Part shown: one piece after another, positions 6,985 to 11,396 of the stretch
Position numbering within the stretch: position 1 is the first letter of the stretch
Layout: every line of letters starts with the position of its first letter
Assembly (NCBI GenBank): GCA_035544315.1
Contig: DATKGB010000048.1
Location: forward strand, 1-11,396
DNA: 11,396 bases
Direction of reading: 5' to 3'
Origin: JALYSX01 sp035544315
Lineage (GTDB): Bacteria > Vulcanimicrobiota > Vulcanimicrobiia > Vulcanimicrobiales > Vulcanimicrobiaceae
Program-made: the position numbers and the translations under genes
Notes under the pieces: model-generated
Told to the model about the DNA's origin: nothing
Seen by the model: only the letters and a program-made list of their open reading frames with translations
Databases searched by the model: none

Positions 6985-7635
6985 ATGCTTTTATCAACAG
7001 CGGCATTAGTGTACGCGCTTGCAAGTAGCTCTTCAGGAAGTTCTGACCTCGTCCCGGTTACGGTTCGGTATTGGGACTGCAATCGGGCCCAGCCGAAGCC
7101 CGCGACTATCGAAGTCACGTATCCGGGGCGAATAAGGAATCTACTCGGAACCTTGGCAACGCGTATTGGCACACAGCCCCTTGTTCTGCGGTTGCCGCCC
7201 GGCTTATACAATGTCTTCATAGACGGCGTAAAATTGTGCGGTGCCCGCGCTTCGCTTAGGGTAGTGGGGGGGCACCCGCGAAAAATCACGCTCATGGGAG
7301 TTCAGGAGATATACTTTGCGTCACCGGTCGGCAACATAGCGGGCGCGTTATCGAGCGCTATTGTTGGCGGCGGCGTTCAGCTCTATGCTCGTTGCCGTGG
7401 CGATGGCCTTCCTGGAGAATATCTTCGCGTAGCTGACCAGCAAAACGACGAGTACTATTTTAACAACATTTATTTGCCATCGACGTGCAAGATTGGAATT
7501 ATATTTCAGAGCCTCGGCGGCGCAATACTTCTTTCGCACACGATTTTAGTGGATCAGAACACCGACAAAATAGAGTTCAATATCGGAAGCGGCGATCTGG
7601 CGAGCGCCGCCGCGGACCCACATCCACCGTTTTAA
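6985..7635 (+). CDS. Predicted exported beta-sandwich protein, candidate immunity or partner of the RHS toxin
   Basis: 216 residues. ATG 6985 follows the RHS stop by 3 bases, with AGGTGA (6972-6977) 7 bases upstream, so the two genes are almost certainly co-transcribed and translationally linked. The N-terminus (MLLSTAALVYALASSSSG) has a hydrophobic stretch that could be a signal peptide, although the n-region lacks Lys or Arg. The rest looks like two beta-sandwich units resembling carboxypeptidase-regulatory-like or other Ig-like folds: about residues 22-100 (with LPPGLYNVFIDG and VVGGHPRKITLMG) and about 115-202 (with GGVQLYARC, YYFNNIYLP and IEFNIG). Cysteines at CNR, LCG, RCR and TCK could form disulfides outside the cytoplasm. 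No catalytic motif is seen. A gene directly after an RHS toxin tip usually encodes its immunity protein. Here that is inference from position, and an export or adhesion accessory is the alternative. Confidence 0.7.
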   Translation: MLLSTAALVYALASSSSGSSDLVPVTVRYWDCNRAQPKPATIEVTYPGRIRNLLGTLATRIGTQPLVLRLPPGLYNVFIDGVKLCGARASLRVVGGHPRKITLMGVQEIYFASPVGNIAGALSSAIVGGGVQLYARCRGDGLPGEYLRVADQQNDEYYFNNIYLPSTCKIGIIFQSLGGAILLSHTILVDQNTDKIEFNIGSGDLASAAADPHPPF

Positions 7636-7765
7636 TGATAACGCACCCCGGGTGGCCCTCAGGCGAAAATATTTCAGATGGCGGGCAAGCGAAATCCTAA
7701 AGCGGCGCACAAAATAGCAGTTAAAACTCCTGGGATAGGTCCTGAATCGGGAGCCAGGGATACCT

Positions 7766-8782
7766 GTGGATTTCCGCCCAAAGGGCAGGCAAGGAGATCC
7801 ATCTCATGCGCAGGAGCAAATTTACCGAGGCGCAGATCGTCGATGTCGTACGCGAATACGACGCCGGCGTTTCGCCCAAGGAGCTCACTCGACGACACGG
7901 CATTCATGTGAACACGATCTGGGGCACCTGGACGAGCGTGTTGTCCTACTGGCCGCTCTGCACAAAGAAGAGCGAATTAACATTGTTCGGCGACGTTTAT
8001 TCATTCCAACGGAAAATACCGAGAGACTTACGGGAAAGCTCGAAGACCTTCTCCTGCATCCCATGGGCACATCGATGCCTAATCTCCTCATTGTGGGCGA
8101 GTCGGGAAGTGGAAAGACAACCCTGCTGCGAGAATTCCTCTCGCGTCATCCGAGAATTGAGGATGCGCAGCGCGAATGCTCGATCATACGGGTAGCCTAT
8201 TGTGAGACGCCTCCGGATCCGAACCCGGGGGCCCTCTATAACGAAATATTGCAGGCGCTGTCGTTGCCGCCATCTTGGAAAAATGCAGACTTCCGACGCT
8301 GTGCAGTTGAAAGCGCTCTACAGTTTCTACGAACCGGGATGGTGGTGATTGACGAAGTCCAGCATATCTTGGTCGCGGGCGCTAAAACGCAATTTGCTCT
8401 CTTAAACGCAATCAAGTCACTTAGCAACAGAGGGATCGCGACGGTCGCCTGCGGCACAAAAACCGCGATGGGTCTATTTGCCAAGGACCCGCAGATTGAT
8501 CGACGATTTGAGCGATATGACATCCCCCACTGGAAGCTCGACTCTGCATTCAGGCGGTTACTGCTAACGTTGGAGCGAAACTTGCCGCTAGGAATGCCAT
8601 CGCGATTGAGCGACCGAGATATGGCAACACAACTGTACAAAATATCTCGTGGAACGATCGGACGCCTTTGGCGTGCGGTCTCGGAGGCGGCAGTGCTCGC
8701 GATTCAGTACGATGTCGAGCACATCAACGAACGCATCCTCAACGATGTCATGATGGCGACAATCTCTGCGAGAGATGACTAG
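7766..8782 (+). CDS. tniB: TniB-type AAA+ ATPase (transposition regulator) with chimeric 5' end
   Basis: The ORF from GTG 7766 (AGGGA 5 bases upstream) encodes 338 residues, but TniB similarity begins only at GHLDERVV (residues 53-60, from 7922), just where TniB proteins normally begin. Residues 1-52 are an out-of-frame reading of the IS3 leader and orfA fragment, Arg-rich and not protein-like. The native start codon seems lost: no in-frame ATG, GTG or TTG lies near 7919, only CTG. The body is typical of TniB: ERINIVRRRLFIP, MPNLLIVGESGSGKTT with Walker A at 111-119, Walker B VVIDEVQH at 193-200, a sensor region near ATVACGT, and the conserved RFERYDIPHWKLD. TniB/TnsC ATPases form filaments on DNA and pass target choice from TniQ to the TniA/TnsB transposase, which is absent here. 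The 3' end overlaps tniQ by 8 bases. Family call very sure; whether it is translated properly is uncertain. Confidence 0.88.
   Translation: MDFRPKGRQGDPSHAQEQIYRGADRRCRTRIRRRRFAQGAHSTTRHSCEHDLGHLDERVVLLAALHKEERINIVRRRLFIPTENTERLTGKLEDLLLHPMGTSMPNLLIVGESGSGKTTLLREFLSRHPRIEDAQRECSIIRVAYCETPPDPNPGALYNEILQALSLPPSWKNADFRRCAVESALQFLRTGMVVIDEVQHILVAGAKTQFALLNAIKSLSNRGIATVACGTKTAMGLFAKDPQIDRRFERYDIPHWKLDSAFRRLLLTLERNLPLGMPSRLSDRDMATQLYKISRGTIGRLWRAVSEAAVLAIQYDVEHINERILNDVMMATISARDD
7791..7921 (+). mobile_element. 5' fragment of an IS3-family element: orfA leader and truncated orfA
   Basis: A strong ribosome binding site AAGGAG (7791-7796) precedes ATG 7806 by 9 bases. The first ~38 codons read MRRSKFTEAQIVDVVREYD, then AGVSPKELTRRHGI and HVNTI. 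This is the N-terminal helix-turn-helix of IS3-family OrfA, which binds the insertion-sequence ends. Full OrfA proteins are around 90-100 residues and continue with a YRWR or YNW type motif after this point. Here the similarity stops at about 7919 and TniB similarity begins at once in another frame. The frame stays open to 8195 but carries only nonsense there. No orfB, right end or clear inverted repeat was found. The element's left end may lie within 7636-7790, but I could not identify it. Confidence 0.6.
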
Positions 8783-10034
8783 TGATCATGAGCGCCGTTC
8801 TCCCCGGCCCGGCTTCCAACCGGAGCTTCTTCTGGGTCACACATTTCCGCGGAAGGACGAATTGCTCTCATCGTGGGTAGCGCGGTTGTCGGCGCAAAAC
8901 GGCATGACCATCGGTGCGTTTGCGAGGACGGTCTTGCGGGCGGGCATCTGGAATGTCGACATTGATGCCTTTGCATCTTCGGGAATGGCCGCCATCCTCA
9001 AAGCCAGGGCTGGCGTGCCGGCAGAGCGCGTACGCGAGATGACGTTGAGCTCATACGAGAGCGTTGTTTTTGAAAGATACAACCGGACCGGTTTGACAGC
9101 GTGGATCATGCCGCTCGGGACGAGCTTTAGAACCCGCCCTCGCTTCGGTCTGCAGTTTTGCCCGGATTGTCTTGCGGAAGGAACTCCCTATTTTCGCAAG
9201 GAGTGGCGATTGGCATGGTGCGTCGTGTGTACCAAGCACAACCGGGCACTTCTTGATCGATGTGTCTGCGGTGCGCCGGTGAGGCTGTATCAAAATACTT
9301 TAAGCGAATTGTTGCCGATCGGATCGAATGCTGGACTGGAGCTCTGCTATCGTTGCGGATTCGACCTGCGCCGTAGCTACGGCGTTGTGCACGATCTGGC
9401 TACCATGTGTGCGGCGCTCGATATCCAGCAACGTTGTTTGCGTGCTATCCGCGACGGCGGAATCCGCGTTGGGAGACATAGCGTGCCAAGCATACTGTTC
9501 TTTGCGGGTCTCCGGCATCTGCTTCATGTTCTCCTAAGCGGTGGCCTATCCAGCGTTCTGCGCACCATCGCGGCGCGGAGTGTGGTAGGCCGATCCGTTG
9601 CCGCATTTTCGGGCTGCGAGGGGAACGTCGAACGGACAACCGTGGAGAAGCGAACTCTCTTGATGGCCATCGCGGCGCGGTGGATTTGCGAGTGGCCGGC
9701 CGCATTCGTTAGCGATTGCAAAGAGGCAGGTCTGGGCGACGGCGATATCTGTCGGGGGCTAAAATGTGCCCCGTTCTGGCTAGCCGACGTTGTTGGCGAG
9801 CACTTTGGCCGTCGTACGCATACTTCGGCGATGCTGGAAACGCGCGGTGGTACTCGATACATCTCCAAAAGTACGGTGGTAATGATGGCAGCGACAATAA
9901 GGGCGCCGAAGCGCCCGAATGGAGAGATGGGGGGAAACCTTGTAGCCGTGCCTTCGCAACTCGAATTGCCTTGGGCGCGCGAGCAAATTGTGCAATGGAA
10001 GGCAGTCGGGCAACCGTGCAAAGCCGGTTCGTAA
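8775..10034 (+). CDS. tniQ: TniQ family protein 1 (transposon target selection)
   Basis: 419 residues. ATG 8775 overlaps the last 8 bases of tniB, implying translational coupling; no good ribosome binding site is visible. Near the N-terminus is the TniQ signature FPRKDELLSSWVARL (about 24-38). A zinc-binding region follows: C129-x2-C132, then YFRKEWRLAW, C152-x2-H155 and C163-x-C165, with a further CxxC at 191-194 preceding GFDLR. The C-terminal half carries ILFFAGLRHLL and APFWLADVV, both matched in the next gene. At about 400 residues it has the size of the TniQ of CRISPR-associated transposons and is shorter than Tn7 TnsD. TniQ/TnsD proteins recognise a DNA site or a guide complex and recruit the TniB/TnsC ATPase. 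No partner guide complex is present here. Confidence 0.88.
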   Translation: MTSDHERRSPRPGFQPELLLGHTFPRKDELLSSWVARLSAQNGMTIGAFARTVLRAGIWNVDIDAFASSGMAAILKARAGVPAERVREMTLSSYESVVFERYNRTGLTAWIMPLGTSFRTRPRFGLQFCPDCLAEGTPYFRKEWRLAWCVVCTKHNRALLDRCVCGAPVRLYQNTLSELLPIGSNAGLELCYRCGFDLRRSYGVVHDLATMCAALDIQQRCLRAIRDGGIRVGRHSVPSILFFAGLRHLLHVLLSGGLSSVLRTIAARSVVGRSVAAFSGCEGNVERTTVEKRTLLMAIAARWICEWPAAFVSDCKEAGLGDGDICRGLKCAPFWLADVVGEHFGRRTHTSAMLETRGGTRYISKSTVVMMAATIRAPKRPNGEMGGNLVAVPSQLELPWAREQIVQWKAVGQPCKAGS

Positions 10035-10038
10035 GGAG
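10033..10038 (+). promoter_or_regulatory. Ribosome binding site of the second tniQ, overlapping the first tniQ stop
   Basis: AAGGAG shares two bases with the TAA stop (10032-10034) of the first tniQ and lies 4 bases before ATG 10043. It fixes this start and rejects the longer same-frame ORF that extends back to 9716 inside the first tniQ. Confidence 0.75.
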
Positions 10039-10042
10039 TAAC

Positions 10043-11203
10043 ATGGCTGGCATCGTTGCTTCGCTATTCCCATGTCGTCCAAGCCCAAGAGCTGACGAGT
10101 TGCTGAGTTCGTGGATTGCGCGTCTCGCCTCGAGCAACTGCATGTATACCGTTGACCTGCTTCGGCTTCTCGGAGTGCGGAAGCGCTGCATGATGAACGA
10201 TCATGATGCAAGCCCGAGTGACGGGGTGCTGGCGGCACTATCTCAGTGCAGCGGCGTCCCCGTTGATCGCCTTGTTGAGGCGACTCTGCGATCGTATTTG
10301 GGCGAGGTGTTCGAGGAATACCCGCCTAACGGTGCCCTCCCGCAATGGGTGATCCCCTTTGATACCACAGGCAGGAGAGGGCATCTACGCGGACTTCCGT
10401 ATTGCCCAGCATGCGTTCGCGAGGATCCGGCACATCTAAAAAAGTGGCGCCTCTCAATGAGCGTGGTATGCACCAAGCACGTAATGTGGCTGAATGATCG
10501 CGCGACCTGCCCGAGCGCGGCCGAGCATCGTATTGGGGAAGCTATCCTCAAGGGGAGCCCGTTGACCTTAGCGTGCAGGCGCAACACAAGCCAGCGATGT
10601 GGGCTCGCCGATGCCGACTCCTGGCATGAAGGCGAGCCCGACAGGCAGATTCTTGAGGCACAGACTGCCTTAGATCTGGTTCTCGATTGCGGATTTGTGG
10701 CGATTAGTGGCCGTCCCATTCGCGCGTTGCTTTTCTTCAAGGGCGTGCGAGCCATTGTACGATTTCTCTACAACGGAGCGATTGGCGAACGCCTTCGGCA
10801 TGTAATCGCCGCAGAAAACGGCCTCGACGTCGGAGGCATATCGTCGAGGACGGGTGATCGGTTTGAATTTCTCAACGTGAAGCAGCGCGCAGAAATAATT
10901 CGTTGTCTACCGCCGTTGCTGAAGGCGTGGCCTCACGAATTTGCGAGGTATTGTACGGTGGCTAAGGTCGCGAGGAGGTCATTGCTGTTTCCATTAAAGG
11001 TGATGCTTCGCGATGCACCTTACTGGTACGCAGATGCGTTAGTCCAGTGCTTTCCGAACCAGAGTCCTACGCGTAGCAAAGAAGAACTCGCCTGCATAGT
11101 GCGATACGTGCAATCGCGTGGCGGCGCCGTTCCGCCCAGTGTACGTAAGATGTACGACAGACTTAAGTGCTCGCCTAGGCACGCGGCGCTGTTTTTGACG
11201 TGA
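10043..11203 (+). CDS. tniQ: TniQ family protein 2, diverged tandem paralogue
   Basis: 386 residues from ATG 10043, 8 bases after the first tniQ. It shares with that protein the N-terminal PRADELLSSWIARL (about 15-28), the linker VFEEYPPNGALPQWVIP, the zinc core C121-x2-C124, KKWRLSMS and VCTKH (C143, H146), and the C-terminal pieces LLFFKGVRAIVRFL and APYWYADAL. It is thus a diverged copy over the full length. The second zinc cluster is weaker: C156 is followed by PSAAEH in place of the CxC of its sister, and two further Cys lie in ACRRNTSQRC. This suggests that the two proteins have different target or partner surfaces. Two TniQ-type proteins in one operon occur in some Tn7-like transposons, where one serves a fixed attachment site and the other a guide-directed or second pathway. 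That split is only a hypothesis here. Confidence 0.87.
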   Translation: MAGIVASLFPCRPSPRADELLSSWIARLASSNCMYTVDLLRLLGVRKRCMMNDHDASPSDGVLAALSQCSGVPVDRLVEATLRSYLGEVFEEYPPNGALPQWVIPFDTTGRRGHLRGLPYCPACVREDPAHLKKWRLSMSVVCTKHVMWLNDRATCPSAAEHRIGEAILKGSPLTLACRRNTSQRCGLADADSWHEGEPDRQILEAQTALDLVLDCGFVAISGRPIRALLFFKGVRAIVRFLYNGAIGERLRHVIAAENGLDVGGISSRTGDRFEFLNVKQRAEIIRCLPPLLKAWPHEFARYCTVAKVARRSLLFPLKVMLRDAPYWYADALVQCFPNQSPTRSKEELACIVRYVQSRGGAVPPSVRKMYDRLKCSPRHAALFLT

Positions 11204-11204
11204 T

Positions 11205-11219
11205 GGGCGGGGACCGCCC
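11205..11219 (+). terminator. Short GC hairpin just after the second tniQ
   Basis: GGGCGG (11205-11210) and CCGCCC (11214-11219) pair perfectly around a 3-base loop, one base after the stop at 11201-11203. No U tract follows, so it is at best a weak or Rho-assisted terminator. The remaining bases to 11396 contain no gene-like ORF and no recognisable transposon end. A small GGCG-TAGA-CGCC hairpin lies at 11353-11364. Confidence 0.35.
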
Positions 11220-11396
11220 TGGCCCGCCGCTCAATCCCCATCGCCCCTTTAGGCCGTAGGCGCCCGACCATCCGCGATTTCTCACCTAGCCCCCAGCACG
11301 AGGCACGCCAAGACGACGGGGCTGTCTGGGATTCGGTCTTTCTGCCTCCCTCGGCGTAGACGCCTCTCCCTTAGGTCTGTTGGCTAGCCCGGGGAC

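Noticed and set aside
7636..7805. Left inverted repeat of IS3 or a Tn7-like end
   Set aside because: No repeated TniA/TnsB-type sites and no match to a repeat in 11204-11396 could be found by eye. CACC/GGTG near 7645 is too short to mean anything.
7806..8195. 129-aa ORF taken as one intact gene
   Set aside because: Only the first ~38 codons resemble IS3 OrfA. The rest is an out-of-frame reading of tniB.
9716..11203. 495-aa version of the second TniQ starting inside the first tniQ
   Set aside because: The extra residues are a shadow of the first tniQ. The AAGGAG at 10033-10038 and TniQ similarity support ATG 10043.
1..11396. CRISPR array or tRNA genes
   Set aside because: No regularly spaced repeats were seen anywhere, and no tRNA-like cloverleaf or CCA-ended segment was recognised, so a guide-RNA transposon cannot be claimed from this window.

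Overview
The window comes from a bacterium of moderately high GC content and reads as an accessory region: small hypothetical genes, a secreted RHS polymorphic toxin with a following partner gene, and a transposition-targeting module of Tn5053/Tn7-like type that has lost its transposase gene. The phylum cannot be fixed from the sequence. Free-living soil-type lineages would fit, but that is only an impression. All genes I can support lie on the + strand.

Left part (1-1965): a possible 3' end of an acidic, proline-rich protein, an AT-rich stretch with two perfect palindromes, a well-formed 76-aa hypothetical gene, a very short ORF whose stop codon lies next to and partly within the next gene's ribosome binding site, and a 252-aa protein with an N-terminal four-cysteine zinc-ribbon-like part and a GIY-YIG nuclease-type domain. 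Next come a start-less remnant resembling a small zinc-ribbon protein ending in a WHLG motif, a good sigma70-like promoter and a hairpin leader.

Middle (1966-7635): a 1671-aa RHS protein with a Sec-type signal sequence, an RHS/YD-repeat shell, an RHS-associated core ending in a DPSGY motif, and a 195-residue tip. The tip carries a JAB/JAMM (DUF4329-like) metalloprotease signature with an apparent substitution of the last metal ligand. Three bases downstream starts a 216-aa predicted exported beta-sandwich protein, the natural candidate for the toxin's immunity or partner protein. Codon use changes at the tip and stays changed through the partner, as expected for an exchanged toxin cassette.

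Right part (7636-11203): the leader and first ~115 bases of an IS3-family orfA run directly into a TniB ATPase gene in another reading frame. tniB overlaps a first tniQ, which is followed 8 bases later by a second, diverged tniQ. No tniA/tnsB transposase, resolvase, CRISPR array or recognisable transposon end is in the window. The last ~190 bases hold only a short hairpin.

The two most interesting points are the orphan TniB-TniQ-TniQ operon with its IS3 chimeric start, and the RHS JAMM-like tip with its paired downstream gene.
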